Notes under the pieces: model-generated
Told to the model about the DNA's origin: nothing
Databases searched by the model: none
What the model saw: only the letters and a program-made list of their open reading frames with translations
Made by a program: the position numbers and the translations under genes
Shown here: positions 39,342 to 49,222 of the stretch, one piece after another
How the letters are laid out: the number at the start of each line of letters is the position of its first letter
Position numbering within the stretch: the first letter of the stretch is position 1
NCBI RefSeq assembly: GCF_000827595.2
Contig: NZ_LN776189.1
Coordinates: 186,001-250,000 of the forward strand
DNA length: 64,000 nucleotides
Origin: Necropsobacter massiliensis
Lineage (GTDB): Bacteria > Pseudomonadota > Gammaproteobacteria > Enterobacterales > Pasteurellaceae
Direction of reading: 5' to 3'

Positions 39342-40318
39342 ACCTTACGCAAAGGAACATCGACTTTTTCGAGCAATTCGCGGTATTCGGCATATGCATC
39401 GCTGTGGATGGTGATACCGCCGCCGCTGCGAAAGTAATAACGGTTTTGCCGGCGTTCAATAAAGCGGATTGCCACCGCACTTTGCAGGCTGTCGCCGTTG
39501 AAGATACCGAAGATGCCGGTGTAATAGCCGCGCGGTTGACCTTCTGCGCGACGGATAATGTCCACCGTTTTTTCTTTCGGTGCGCCGCTGATTGAACCGG
39601 CGGGCAGCAGTGCCGCCAGTAGCGAACCGATATTCGCCTGCCAGTTGTCTGCCAAATCGCCGCAAATTTCCGAACTGGTCTGCAAAATTGCGCCGTTTTC
39701 CCGGTGAATTTTCTCGACATAACGAAATCGGTTTACTTTAATGTTTTTTGCCACTATTGCGAGATCATTGCGCATTAAATCGACAATTGTGTAATGCTCG
39801 CGCAGTTCTTTTTGTGAATCCAGCAGCTGCCGTTCAGCATTGTGCAGCGCCGCGTTAATGGTGCCTTTCATCGGATAGGTATAAATTTTATTGTGTTCGA
39901 TTTTCACAAAAGTTTCCGGTGAAAAGCAGACGAATTCGTCTTTAAACAATAACTTATACTTCGCTTCAGATTGCAGAAACAGCTGATTTAAATGGTAATT
40001 GATGTGGATTTCGGTCGGGTAAGTGAGATTCAGCAAATAAGAATTGCCGTTCTGCAATGCCTGATGAACGATATCGAAACCCCGGCGATAGTCGGCAAAG
40101 GGCATCGGCTGCATGCTCAGAGAAAAAGGCGATGCGGGTGGCGCCAGACGGTTGCATCGGTTGTTATGGGCGGCAATTTGAAAAGAAATGCCATGTTTTT
40201 CGGCTTGCTCAGGCGGACAGATAACGGGTTTTTGCCGTTCAAAGTCAATCAGAAAGAAAAAAGGCTGTTTGTTTGTGCCGAATTCATCAGCCTGACGGAT
40301 AAAGTGATTTAATGGCAT
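39338..40318 (-). CDS. pabB: Aminodeoxychorismate synthase component I
   Basis: 326 residues of the chorismate-binding family. Seen are the catalytic segment YTYPMKGTI, the LMRNDLA region and the C-terminal signature AGSISGAPKEKT with RGYYTGIFG. It makes 4-amino-4-deoxychorismate from chorismate using ammonia from PabA. It is shorter than E. coli PabB (453), lacking most of the N-terminal domain, as in Haemophilus. It is divergent from pabA and coupled to the pabC-like gene downstream. Confidence 0.92.
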   Translation of the reverse strand: MPLNHFIRQADEFGTNKQPFFFLIDFERQKPVICPPEQAEKHGISFQIAAHNNRCNRLAPPASPFSLSMQPMPFADYRRGFDIVHQALQNGNSYLLNLTYPTEIHINYHLNQLFLQSEAKYKLLFKDEFVCFSPETFVKIEHNKIYTYPMKGTINAALHNAERQLLDSQKELREHYTIVDLMRNDLAIVAKNIKVNRFRYVEKIHRENGAILQTSSEICGDLADNWQANIGSLLAALLPAGSISGAPKEKTVDIIRRAEGQPRGYYTGIFGIFNGDSLQSAVAIRFIERRQNRYYFRSGGGITIHSDAYAEYRELLEKVDVPLRKV

Positions 40319-40383
40319 AGGCTCAGTTAATTTAGTAATATAAGCGCAATTTATTGGTTTGCGATTGTAGCCTAATACTCAAG

Positions 40384-40962
40384 ATGAATACAAATTTATT
40401 GATTATCAATAATCACGATTCCTTTACTTATAATTTGGTGGAATTAATTCGCCGTTTGTCTGTGCCGTTTACGCTGGTGAATACGGAAGATGTGCGGCCC
40501 GAAACGATTGCGCCGTTCAGTCATATTCTGATTTCGCCGGGACCGGATGTACCGGAGGCTTACCCGCAGCTGTTCGCTGTGCTGGAACAGGGGTATCGGG
40601 ATAAATCCGTTTTGGGCGTTTGCCTCGGGCATCAGACGTTGTGCCGTTTTTTCGGTGCCGAGTTGTATAATCTGCCGCAGGTGCGCCACGGTCAGACCAA
40701 AACGCTGCAAGTGCGGTCGGATTGCGCGTTGTTTCGTGGATTGCCAGCGCAGTTTCAGGTCGGGCTTTATCATTCTTGGGCGGTGGCGGACAAATATTTC
40801 CCGTCGGAACTGGTGGTAACGGCGGTCTGTGACGAGGATGTCATTATGGCGGTTCAGCATAGGTCGCTACCGCTTTATGGCGTGCAGTTTCATCCTGAAT
40901 CTTATATGTCGGAATTCGGTTATCAGCTATTATCTAACTGGATAAAAAGTGGTAACTATTGA
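40384..40962 (+). CDS. pabA: Aminodeoxychorismate synthase glutaminase component
   Basis: 192 residues from ATG 40384. Class I glutamine amidotransferase with the nucleophile Cys in GVCLGHQTL, the oxyanion segment ISPGPDVPE and the His-Glu pair in FHPES. It supplies ammonia to PabB. The 65-nt divergent spacer with pabB holds both promoters. A trpG-type role is also possible for this family, but the pabB/pabC neighbourhood favours folate synthesis. Confidence 0.88.
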   Translation: MNTNLLIINNHDSFTYNLVELIRRLSVPFTLVNTEDVRPETIAPFSHILISPGPDVPEAYPQLFAVLEQGYRDKSVLGVCLGHQTLCRFFGAELYNLPQVRHGQTKTLQVRSDCALFRGLPAQFQVGLYHSWAVADKYFPSELVVTAVCDEDVIMAVQHRSLPLYGVQFHPESYMSEFGYQLLSNWIKSGNY

Positions 40963-41076
40963 TTTTGGTAATACTAATAGGATTTTTCTATTAAATCTAT
41001 TATTTATACCCATTTTATTTGTAGGTCATTATTGCTTAATATATCTCCCGAACAAAACACATAAGGAGTGCATACG

Positions 41077-41556
41077 ATGACAACAAATACTATCGGTTTA
41101 AATACCCATTCGGCAGAAAAACTGGCCGGCGAATTAAATAATCTATTAGCCACTTATCAGGTTTTTTATATGAATGTGCGCGGTTATCACTGGAATATTA
41201 AAGGCGTGAATTTCTTTGAACTGCATGCGAAATTTGAAGAAGTTTATAATGATTTAGTGGTGAAAGTCGATGAGATTGCAGAACGTATTCTGACATTGGG
41301 CTATACCCCGAGCAATGCGTTTAGCGAATATTTAACCAAGTCGCGGATTAAAGAAGATGTGGGCGCCAGTGCCGCACAGGCATGTTTAAACGGTACGTTG
41401 GCAGGTTTACAGACGTTATTGAAACAGCAGCGGGAAATTCTTACCGTCGCCGCAGACGCGGGCGATGAAGGAACCGCTTCGCAAATGAGCGATTATATTA
41501 AAGAACAGGAAAAATTGGTCTGGATGTTTGCCGCCGCTTGTGCAAGCTGCAATTAA
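41077..41556 (+). CDS. dps: Dps-family DNA-binding/ferritin-like protein
   Basis: 159 residues from the ATG at 41077 (AAGGAG about 9 nt upstream). The four-helix ferritin-like fold has the inter-subunit ferroxidase ligands in YHWNIKGVNFFELHAKFEEVY. Dps dodecamers store iron oxidised by H2O2 and shield DNA in stress. The N-terminal tail has only one Lys, so DNA binding through a basic tail is not evident. The 114-nt AT-rich gap upstream shows no clear OxyR or Fur site by eye. Confidence 0.93.
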   Translation: MTTNTIGLNTHSAEKLAGELNNLLATYQVFYMNVRGYHWNIKGVNFFELHAKFEEVYNDLVVKVDEIAERILTLGYTPSNAFSEYLTKSRIKEDVGASAAQACLNGTLAGLQTLLKQQREILTVAADAGDEGTASQMSDYIKEQEKLVWMFAAACASCN

Positions 41557-41574
41557 TAATTGATTAAAAAAAGC

Positions 41575-41606
41575 ACCGCACTTTGAGCTTGTATCTAAAG
41601 TGCGGT
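41575..41606. terminator. Inverted uptake-signal pair, bidirectional terminator between dps and adhE
   Basis: ACCGCACTTT (41575-41584) and AAAGTGCGGT (41597-41606) form a 10-bp stem with a 12-nt loop. A-rich DNA lies on the left and T-rich DNA on the right. This serves both convergent genes. Confidence 0.85.
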
Positions 41607-41631
41607 TTATTTTTAGCTGATTTTCAGCAAA

Positions 41632-44256
41632 TTAATATTTGCTGGCGTCGTAGCCGTAGTACGCGTTGGTGAGAATGACTTCCATATCCTGCACTAACGG
41701 CAAACGCGGGTTTGCCGGCGAGCATTGGTCTTCAAAGGCAAGCAGCGCAACATCGCGACGCGCATCCATCCAAACCTGTTCGTCCAGTCCCTGTTCTTTA
41801 AACGACATTTTCAGACCGACTTTGATCGCCAGATCATAACAGGCTTGGGCAAAGGATTTCACCCCTTCTTCCGGCGTTGCGCAAGGCAGCCCCAGCATGC
41901 GAGCGATTTCCTGATATTTCACGTCGGCTTTGTAATAATTATATTTCGGCCAAGTCGCGGTTTTTTGCGGACGGGTGCCGTTATAACGGATAACATGCGG
42001 CATCAGGATCGCATTGGTACGTCCGTGTGGAGTGTGGAAACGACCGCCGATTTTGTGCGCCAGCGAGTGATTCATACCTAAGAAGGCGTTGGCAAATGCC
42101 ATCCCCGCCATAGTTGAGGCGTTGTGCATTTTTTCGCGCGCGTGTTCGTCTTTTTCTTTCACCGAACGTTCCAGATTTTCAAACACCAGCTTGATTGCCT
42201 GCAATGCCAAACCGTCGGTAAAGTCGTTTGCCAGTACGGACACATAGGCTTCGGTGGCATGCGTTAATACGTCCAAACCGGTATCTGCCGCCACATGTGC
42301 CGGAACGGTCATGACCAGTGCCGGGTCAACAATCGCCACGGTCGGAGTTAACGAGTAGTCGGCAATCGGATATTTTTTGTCGCCTTCAGTGATTACGGCA
42401 AACGGCGTAACTTCAGAACCGGTACCGGATGTGGTTGGGATACCGACAAAGCGCGCTTTACGCCCTAACTGCGGGAATTTAAACGCACGTTTACGAATAT
42501 CCATGAATTTCTGTACTAAATCGCGGAAATCCACTTCCGGTTGTTCATAGAACAGCCACATGACTTTGGCAGCATCCATTGAGGAACCACCGCCGAGCGC
42601 GATAATGGTATCCGGTTTGTAGCTGCGGATTAATTCCACCCCGCGACGTACGGTTTCAATGCTCGGATCCGGCTCAACATCGGCAAATAACTGATAGGTA
42701 ACATGATTGCCACGAGCGGTGATTTGTTTGGCGATTTTTTCTACGAAACCTAAATCGACCATAGTACGGTCGGTAACAATCACAACGCGTTCCATGCCTT
42801 TCATCGATTGCAGATATTGAATTGAGTCACGTTCAAAATAGATTTTTGAAGGCACTTTAAACCATTGCATATTATTTCTCCGTCTTCCCACACGTTTGAT
42901 ATTTAATAAATTCACCGCACTTACATTGTTGCCCACCGAGTTTTTACCGTAGGAGCCGCAACCTAATGTTAGAGAAGGGAGGAAGGAGTTATATACATCA
43001 CCGATACCGCCGAAAGTTGACGGCGAATTCCAGATAACGCGAATGGCTTTAACCCGTTCGCCGTATGCTTTCGCCAGCTGTGCATCTTTGGTATGAATGG
43101 CGGCGGAGTGACCCAAACCGTTGAATTCCACCATCGCTTCCGCCAGATTCACGCCCTCATCAGTAGAGCGGGATTTCAGCAATGCCAGTACCGGAGAAAG
43201 TTTTTCACGGGTTAACGGTTCTTTTGGACCGACCTCTTTACATTCCGCCAGCAGAATATTGGTGTGTTCAGGCACTTCAAAACCCGCCTGTTGGGCGATC
43301 CAATGCGCCGGTTTACCTACCACATTGGCGTTTAATTTGGCGCCGGCGCAGTTTGCGCTGTTGGCTTTGGCGCCGAACATAAATTCTTCCAGCAGTCCTT
43401 TTTCTTTTTTGTTGACCAGATAAACACCGTAGGATTTCAATTCTTTGACGAATTCATCATACACTTCCTGATCTACAATCGCCGCTTGTTCGGAGGCGCA
43501 CACCATACCGTTATCGAATGCTTTTGACATAACGATATCATGTACCGCCTGTTTGATGTCGGCCGATTTTTCCACATAAGCCGGAACGTTGCCCGCGCCG
43601 ACGCCCAACGCCGGTTTACCGCAGGAATACGCCGCTTCCACCATTGCGTTACCGCCGGTGGCGAGAATTGTGGCGATGCCCGGATGTTTCATCAATGCGC
43701 CAGTGCCTTCCATCGACGGTTGTTCAATCCACTGAATACAGTTTTTCGGCGCTCCTGCCGCCACAGCCGCTTCATAAACGATGCGTGCCGCATGTGCGGA
43801 AGATTGCTGAGCGGACGGGTGGAAAGCGAAGACGATCGGGTTGCGGGTTTTTAAGGCGATTAAAGATTTGAAAATGGCGGTGGAAGTGGGGTTGGTAGTC
43901 GGTGTGATGCCGCAGATAACGCCCACTGGATCGGCGATTTCGGTGATGCCGGTCACATCGTCTTCGCTGATGATGCCGACGGTTTTCAGATTGCGCATAT
44001 TGTTGACGACATATTCACAGGCAAACAGATTTTTTGTCGCCTTATCTTCGAATACACCGCGACCGGTTTCTTCGTAAGCGTGCATTGCCAAAATGCCGTG
44101 TTGATCCAGTGCCGCCACCGAAGCTTTCGCAACGATATAGTCCACTTGTTTCTGATCCAGCAGGCGGAATTCATCCAACGCCACTAAACCTTTCTCCACA
44201 AGCGCATTGACTTCCGCCTGAGCTGGGCTGACTGCATTTTCAACAGTGTTACTCAT
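41632..44256 (-). CDS. adhE: Bifunctional acetaldehyde-CoA/alcohol dehydrogenase
   Basis: 874 residues in two domains. Residues ~1-440 are the acetylating aldehyde dehydrogenase with the active Cys in [10 protein letters not shown]. Residues ~450-870 are the iron-dependent alcohol dehydrogenase with [10 protein letters not shown], the metal-binding [16 protein letters not shown] and the family signature [13 protein letters not shown]. It turns acetyl-CoA into ethanol and regenerates NAD in fermentation. It forms spirosome filaments in related species. A CRP/FNR-like palindrome about 105 nt upstream fits anaerobic control. Convergent with dps. Confidence 0.97.
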   Translation of the reverse strand: MSNTVENAVSPAQAEVNALVEKGLVALDEFRLLDQKQVDYIVAKASVAALDQHGILAMHAYEETGRGVFEDKATKNLFACEYVVNNMRNLKTVGIISEDDVTGITEIADPVGVICGITPTTNPTSTAIFKSLIALKTRNPIVFAFHPSAQQSSAHAARIVYEAAVAAGAPKNCIQWIEQPSMEGTGALMKHPGIATILATGGNAMVEAAYSCGKPALGVGAGNVPAYVEKSADIKQAVHDIVMSKAFDNGMVCASEQAAIVDQEVYDEFVKELKSYGVYLVNKKEKGLLEEFMFGAKANSANCAGAKLNANVVGKPAHWIAQQAGFEVPEHTNILLAECKEVGPKEPLTREKLSPVLALLKSRSTDEGVNLAEAMVEFNGLGHSAAIHTKDAQLAKAYGERVKAIRVIWNSPSTFGGIGDVYNSFLPSLTLGCGSYGKNSVGNNVSAVNLLNIKRVGRRRNNMQWFKVPSKIYFERDSIQYLQSMKGMERVVIVTDRTMVDLGFVEKIAKQITARGNHVTYQLFADVEPDPSIETVRRGVELIRSYKPDTIIALGGGSSMDAAKVMWLFYEQPEVDFRDLVQKFMDIRKRAFKFPQLGRKARFVGIPTTSGTGSEVTPFAVITEGDKKYPIADYSLTPTVAIVDPALVMTVPAHVAADTGLDVLTHATEAYVSVLANDFTDGLALQAIKLVFENLERSVKEKDEHAREKMHNASTMAGMAFANAFLGMNHSLAHKIGGRFHTPHGRTNAILMPHVIRYNGTRPQKTATWPKYNYYKADVKYQEIARMLGLPCATPEEGVKSFAQACYDLAIKVGLKMSFKEQGLDEQVWMDARRDVALLAFEDQCSPANPRLPLVQDMEVILTNAYYGYDASKY

Positions 44257-44360
44257 AATGATTTCTCCTAAAGTTTACAAATATAAAAAATTTTCCTGAA
44301 CGAAATTATACTCAGTCGGAGGAAGTGATATCCAACAATTTAGCCAGAAAAAAGCTAAAC

Positions 44361-44376
44361 TGTGATCTAGATCAAA
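44361..44376 (-). promoter_or_regulatory. CRP/FNR-like operator upstream of adhE
   Basis: TGTGATCTAGATCAAA matches the CRP pattern TGTGA-N6-TCACA at 9 of 10 core positions. Read on the other strand, TTGATCTAGATCAC matches the FNR pattern TTGAT-N4-ATCAA at 9 of 10. The rest of the 380-nt gap 44257-44636 contains two direct uptake signals (around 44570 and 44616) and no gene. Confidence 0.6.
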
Positions 44377-44636
44377 TTAGATAAAATCTCTTATTTAACA
44401 ACTAATTAACATAAAGTAAACAATGAATTTTTCCTTCATGAAACCGCTATTTCATGCAGTGTAGAGTACAAATCGATTTCAAATTATCGGTGAAGTTTTA
44501 AGGAATTAAGTCAAATTGTGAAGAAAAACCCGAAAGAGAAAAGCAATACAGTTTATATTCATTTGGAGTGCGGTTTCACCTCGCAGGATATGTCCGACCA
44601 CACAATTGCGGGCAAAAGTGCGGTCGGTTTTTTGGA

Positions 44637-45113
44637 TTATTTTTCATACCAAATTGCATTAATATACAGCATTACTCTGCCGGCTGGAGTGGCAACGCTG
44701 ACTTCGTCGTCAACCTGTTTGCCGATAAGCGCCCGGGCGACGGGGCTGTCGATGGAAATCCAGTTTTTAGCGGGGTCGAATTCGTCGCAGCCGACGATGC
44801 GGTAGCGATGCTGTTCGCCCTCTTCGTTTTCCAGCATGACCCATGCGCCGAAAAACACTTTGCCCTCCTGTTTCGGGTTGTAATCCACAATTTGCAACAC
44901 CTCCAGTCGTTTGGTCAGAAAACGTACGCGCCGGTCGATCTCGCGCAGGCGGCGTTTGCCATAAATATATTCTGCATTTTCGCTGCGATCACCGAGCGCC
45001 GCAGCGTCGGAAACGGCTTGGGTCACTTTCGGGCGTTCCTCTTTCCACAGCAATTTTAATTCTTGATCTAAGGCGTTCCAGCCCGCACGGGTAATATAGT
45101 TTGATTTAGCCAT
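44637..45113 (-). CDS. greB: Transcript cleavage factor
   Basis: 158 residues from the start MAKSNYITRAG; 16 further codons upstream are in frame but not conserved. GreB rescues stalled RNA polymerase by stimulating cleavage of the transcript end. Seen are the coiled-coil finger (LKLLWKEERPKV to RRVRFLTKRLE), whose tip has the acidic pair in LGDRSENAEY, and the C-terminal FKBP-like domain. The arrangement divergent from tex is conserved in gammaproteobacteria. Confidence 0.95.
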   Translation of the reverse strand: MAKSNYITRAGWNALDQELKLLWKEERPKVTQAVSDAAALGDRSENAEYIYGKRRLREIDRRVRFLTKRLEVLQIVDYNPKQEGKVFFGAWVMLENEEGEQHRYRIVGCDEFDPAKNWISIDSPVARALIGKQVDDEVSVATPAGRVMLYINAIWYEK

Positions 45114-45233
45114 ATTGAATAAATTGTCCGATTTAGTTCGCGAATTTGATGAATTTTCCAATAACTATTTGAGCGTAATGTATAAAAACAGTATCCTATA
45201 CAAATTTCACTTTAATAATCAACAATTATAACG

Positions 45234-47555
45234 ATGTTAAATCAACAAATTTCACAGATTATTGCCGCCGAACTTGCGGTACACCCTCAACAAATTCTGG
45301 CGGCTATGCAGTTGCTGGATGACGGCAACACCATTCCGTTTATTGCGCGTTATCGCAAAGAGGCGACCGGCGCGCTGGACGACACCCAGCTGCGCCATTT
45401 TGAAACCCGTCTGATTTACTTGCGTGAGCTGGAAGAGCGCCGCCACAGCATTTTGAAATCCATTGAGGAGCAGGGCAAACTCAGCGCTGAATTGCGCGAA
45501 AAAATTGCCGTGGTGCAAAGCAAAACCGAGCTGGAAGATTTATATTTGCCGTATAAACCGAAACGCCGCACCAAAGGGCAAATTGCCATTGAAGCGGGCA
45601 TTGAACCGCTGGCGGATTTATTGTGGCATGAACCGCAGCATGAACCGGAGCAGGCGGCAGCGGCATATGTCGATGCGGATAAAGGCTTTGCCGATGAGAA
45701 AGCGGTGTTGGACGGCGCGCGTTATATTTTAATGGAACGCTTTGCCGAAGACGCGCAATTACTGGCGAAAGTACGTGCTTATTTACAGCAAAGTGCGGTC
45801 ATTATTTCGCGCGTTTTGGAAGGCAAAGCACAGGAAGGAGAAAAATTCCGCGATTATTTCGAACATCAGGAATTGTTGCGTAACGTGCCGTCGCACCGCG
45901 CCTTGGCGATGTTTCGCGGGCGCAATGAAGGCGTGTTGCAATTAAGTTTGAACGCCGATCCCGAGCAGGAAGACGGCGCGCGCCACAGCTATTGCGAGGA
46001 GCTTATCCGCGAGCATTTGGGTGTGCGTTTTACTAATCAAGCGGCGGATAAATGGCGCGCGCAGGTGATCAGCTGGACGTGGCGGATTAAAGTTTCCCTG
46101 CATTTAGAAACGGAATTGATGAGCGCGCTGCGTGAGCGGGCGGAAGACGAGGCGATTGACGTTTTTGCGCGTAATTTGACCGCACTTTTAATGGCGGCAC
46201 CGGCAGGCGCGAAACATACCATGGGGCTTGATCCGGGGCTGCGTACCGGGGTGAAAGTGGCGGTGGTGGATAACACCGGTAAATTGCTGGCAACCGATAC
46301 GGTGTATCCGCACACCGGGCAGACCGAGCGCGCCATGCTTACTCTGTATCAGCTGATTAAACGGCATAACGTGGAATTGATCGCCATCGGCAACGGTACG
46401 GCGTCACGCGAAACGGAGCGTTTTGCCAAAGAGGTGATTAAACAGCTTGATGACAACAAACCGCAAACCGTGGTGGTGAGCGAGGCGGGCGCGTCGGTAT
46501 ATTCCGCTTCCGAACTGGCAGCGCAGGAATTCCCGACGCTCGATGTTTCGTTGCGCGGTGCGGTGTCGATTGCGCGTCGTTTGCAAGATCCGCTGGCGGA
46601 ACTGGTGAAAATCGAACCGAAAGCCATCGGTGTGGGACAATATCAGCACGATGTTAATCAAAGCCAGCTGGCACGTAAATTGGATGCCGTGGTAGAAGAC
46701 TGTGTTAACGCCGTAGGAGTGGATCTGAATACCGCTTCCGCGCCGTTATTGGCGCGGGTTGCCGGAATGACGAAAACACTGGCGCAGAATATCGTTGCCT
46801 ATCGTGATGAAAATGGGCGTTTTGACAGCCGCGAACAGCTGAAAAACGTGCCACGTTTAGGACCGAAAGCGTTCGAACAATGCGCCGGTTTTATGCGTAT
46901 CGCGCAGGGCAAAAATCCGTTGGACGCTTCTGGCGTGCATCCGGAGGCTTATCCGGTGGTAGAAAAAATTCTGCGTGCCACTGAGCAGTCTATTCAGGAT
47001 TTAATGGGTAATGCCAGCGCAGTGCACAGACTGGATGCCAAACAATTTATTGATGAGCAATTCGGCTTGCCGACGGTGCAGGATATTTTCAAAGAGCTGG
47101 AAAAACCGGGGCGTGACCCGCGCGGCGAATTCAAAACGGCCAGTTTTATGGACGGCGTAGAAGACATCGGCGATCTGAAAGCGGGGATGATTTTGGAAGG
47201 CACCGTGACCAATGTGACCAATTTCGGTGCTTTCGTGGATATCGGCGTACATCAGGACGGCTTGGTGCATATTTCTTCCCTGTCGGATAAATTTGTGGAC
47301 GACCCGCATCAGGTGGTGAAAACCGGTGATATCGTCAAAGTGAAAGTATTGGAGGTGGATGTGGCGCGTAAACGGATTGCATTGACTATGCGTTTGGACG
47401 AAAGTGCGGTCAAAAATACGCCGAAATCCGACCGCACTTTATCCGCCAAAGGACGCGGCGATAACCGCGAGTCGCGCAATAACCGTGCAAATCCGCACAG
47501 CAACGGCGCTATGAGCAATGCTTTTGCCGACGCGTTGAAAAACTGGAAAAAATAA
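45234..47555 (+). CDS. tex: Transcription accessory protein Tex (YhgF)
   Basis: 773 residues with the Tex layout: N-terminal helix-turn-helix region, a YqgF/RNase H-like domain ([16 protein letters not shown], ~330-450), a helix-hairpin-helix pair ([30 protein letters not shown]) and a C-terminal S1 RNA-binding domain ([19 protein letters not shown], ~650-725). It acts with the transcription machinery on nucleic acid. The unusual low-complexity tail after the S1 domain (about residues 726-773) contains an inverted pair of uptake signals within the coding sequence. Confidence 0.95.
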   Translation: MLNQQISQIIAAELAVHPQQILAAMQLLDDGNTIPFIARYRKEATGALDDTQLRHFETRLIYLRELEERRHSILKSIEEQGKLSAELREKIAVVQSKTELEDLYLPYKPKRRTKGQIAIEAGIEPLADLLWHEPQHEPEQAAAAYVDADKGFADEKAVLDGARYILMERFAEDAQLLAKVRAYLQQSAVIISRVLEGKAQEGEKFRDYFEHQELLRNVPSHRALAMFRGRNEGVLQLSLNADPEQEDGARHSYCEELIREHLGVRFTNQAADKWRAQVISWTWRIKVSLHLETELMSALRERAEDEAIDVFARNLTALLMAAPAGAKHTMGLDPGLRTGVKVAVVDNTGKLLATDTVYPHTGQTERAMLTLYQLIKRHNVELIAIGNGTASRETERFAKEVIKQLDDNKPQTVVVSEAGASVYSASELAAQEFPTLDVSLRGAVSIARRLQDPLAELVKIEPKAIGVGQYQHDVNQSQLARKLDAVVEDCVNAVGVDLNTASAPLLARVAGMTKTLAQNIVAYRDENGRFDSREQLKNVPRLGPKAFEQCAGFMRIAQGKNPLDASGVHPEAYPVVEKILRATEQSIQDLMGNASAVHRLDAKQFIDEQFGLPTVQDIFKELEKPGRDPRGEFKTASFMDGVEDIGDLKAGMILEGTVTNVTNFGAFVDIGVHQDGLVHISSLSDKFVDDPHQVVKTGDIVKVKVLEVDVARKRIALTMRLDESAVKNTPKSDRTLSAKGRGDNRESRNNRANPHSNGAMSNAFADALKNWKK
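47401..47440 (+). repeat. Inverted uptake-signal pair inside the tex coding tail
   Basis: AAAGTGCGGT (47401-47410) and ACCGCACTTT (47431-47440), 20 nt apart, encode SAV and RTL within the protein's disordered C-terminal tail. The hairpin lies about 115 nt before the stop codon. Confidence 0.9.
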
Positions 47556-47567
47556 AGGGATAATAAT

Positions 47568-48881
47568 ATGACAAAAAATACATTTGTGGTCGGCTTTATG
47601 CTATTTGCCATTTTCTTTGGCGCCGGGAACCTGATTTTTCCGCCCAAATTGGGGTTTGAAAGCGGCAGTGCGTTTTGGCCTTCAATCAGCGGTTTTGTGC
47701 TGACCGGTATCGGGCTGCCGTTGCTCGGGATTATTGTCAGCGCGTTTTATAAAGGCGGTTATAAAGATGCGTTGAAACAGATTCATCCGTTATTTTCACT
47801 GGTTTTTCTGGTGGCGATTTACCTGTCTATTGGTCCTTTTTTTGCCGGTCCGCGTACCGGTGCGACAGCGTATGAAATTGCGATTGTGCCTTTTGTTGGT
47901 GAGCCGGGCGTGTGGTCAAAATTTCTGTTTTGTCTGATCTATTTCGCTTTAACTTTGTGGCTGAGCTTAAATCCGTCCAAAATGGTGGATCGCATCGGTG
48001 CCGTGCTCACTCCGGTGCTGCTGCTTTCTATTATTGCGTTGGTGATCAAAGCCTATTTGATGTTAAACGGCAGCGCCCCCGCTTATGTGCAGCCGGAGGA
48101 TAACGCCTCGTTCTTTAACGGGATTATTAACGGTTATTTCACTATGGACGCCTTGGCGTCTATCGCTTTTTCGGTGATTGTGATTAATGCGATTCGGGCG
48201 AAGACCACCAATCATACGTCACTGCAAAAACAGACCATTCAGGCGGGGGTTATCGCTGCCATTGCCTTGGGCGTGATTTATGTGTCGCTCGGCTGGATCG
48301 GCAACCATTTAACCTTGGATGCGACGCAGCTGGAGACATTGGCGGTGAAAAATCAGGATTTGGGCACTTATATTCTGAACAATGCGACGGCAATGGCATT
48401 TGGTGAGCTGGGGCGTACTTTGCTCGGCGTGATTGTGTCGCTTGCTTGTTTAACCACAGCGGTCGGGCTGGCGGTGTCGGTAAGTGAGTATTTTAATGAA
48501 ATATATCCTAAAATTTCTTACCGCACTTATGTGATTTTATTTTGTCTGATCAGTTTTGCCATTGCCAATTTGGGGCTGAAAGAAGTCATCAGCAAATCTC
48601 TGCCAGTACTGCTGATATTGTATCCGATTGCGATGACGGTAATTTTATTGTTGCTGATTAACTTGTTCTTGCCACTGCCGTTGCTGGCACACCGTCTTTC
48701 GCTGGGGCTGGTTTCGGTAATCTCGATTTTATCTGTTATCGGCATTGAGCAGGTAGAATTTATTGAGCAGCTGCCGTTGAAATCCTATTCGATGGAATGG
48801 CTGCCGTTTGCCGCAATTGGGCTGATTATCGGCTATTTATTGCAGGGCATGCGTAAGAAAACTAAACGGGTTGTGCGTTAG
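47568..48881 (+). CDS. brnQ: Branched-chain amino acid transporter, LIVCS family
   Basis: 437 residues with about 12 membrane helices. Seen are the family start FVVGFMLFAIFFGAGNLIFP and PKLGFESG, with SIGPFFAGPRTGATAYE in the third helix region. It is a sodium-dependent importer of Leu, Ile and Val. It lies 12 nt after tex with AAAGGGAT before the ATG, so it may share transcripts with it. It complements the biosynthetic ilv operon found elsewhere in the window. Confidence 0.95.
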   Translation: MTKNTFVVGFMLFAIFFGAGNLIFPPKLGFESGSAFWPSISGFVLTGIGLPLLGIIVSAFYKGGYKDALKQIHPLFSLVFLVAIYLSIGPFFAGPRTGATAYEIAIVPFVGEPGVWSKFLFCLIYFALTLWLSLNPSKMVDRIGAVLTPVLLLSIIALVIKAYLMLNGSAPAYVQPEDNASFFNGIINGYFTMDALASIAFSVIVINAIRAKTTNHTSLQKQTIQAGVIAAIALGVIYVSLGWIGNHLTLDATQLETLAVKNQDLGTYILNNATAMAFGELGRTLLGVIVSLACLTTAVGLAVSVSEYFNEIYPKISYRTYVILFCLISFAIANLGLKEVISKSLPVLLILYPIAMTVILLLLINLFLPLPLLAHRLSLGLVSVISILSVIGIEQVEFIEQLPLKSYSMEWLPFAAIGLIIGYLLQGMRKKTKRVVR

Positions 48882-48898
48882 CCGGCAGAAAAATAAAA

Positions 48899-48939
48899 AA
48901 TAGCTTAATGTCTTTGCGACATTAAGCTATTGATTTTTT
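48899..48939. terminator. Bidirectional terminator between brnQ and pgaD
   Basis: 14-bp perfect stem (AATAGCTTAATGTC / GACATTAAGCTATT) with a 5-nt loop. It is flanked by an A run on the left and a T run on the right, so it can end both the brnQ and the pga transcripts. It reaches the pgaD stop codon. Confidence 0.92.
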
Positions 48940-49222
48940 ATCGTGTGGTTAATTTTGTTTTCGTCATCCCCGACCACATTATCGTCAGCAGCACGAGTGC
49001 GGCTGCGACGGATAACATGGCGCCGATGATTTCAACAAATAACAATCCTTCGAATACGGGCTTAGAGATGATATTACTGAACTGTGTCAGAATAAAATGA
49101 AAAATATACATCCAAAGCCCCCATGTCGCTAAGTCCATTAGCAGTGTTTTTGTCTTTACCTTCCAGTGTAATTGCTGACTTTTGTTAATAATCATTAAGT
49201 GCTGTAATTGAAGTGGTGACAT
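48938..49222 (-). CDS. pgaD: PNAG synthesis accessory membrane protein PgaD
   Basis: 94 residues with two membrane helices (about 28-48 and 60-84), the layout of PgaD, which binds PgaC and, with cyclic-di-GMP in enterics, activates polymer synthesis. It is shorter than the E. coli protein (137). It starts directly after the pgaC stop. Identification rests mostly on position and helix layout. Confidence 0.85.
   Translation of the reverse strand: MSPLQLQHLMIINKSQQLHWKVKTKTLLMDLATWGLWMYIFHFILTQFSNIISKPVFEGLLFVEIIGAMLSVAAALVLLTIMWSGMTKTKLTTR

Noticed and set aside
44518-44805. Possible 95-residue gene upstream of adhE
   Set aside because: It runs through two uptake signals and then antisense to greB; there is no ribosome binding site and no recognisable protein pattern.
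46349-46661. Reading frames antisense to tex
   Set aside because: They mirror the high GC third positions of tex codons; no ribosome binding sites or recognisable products.
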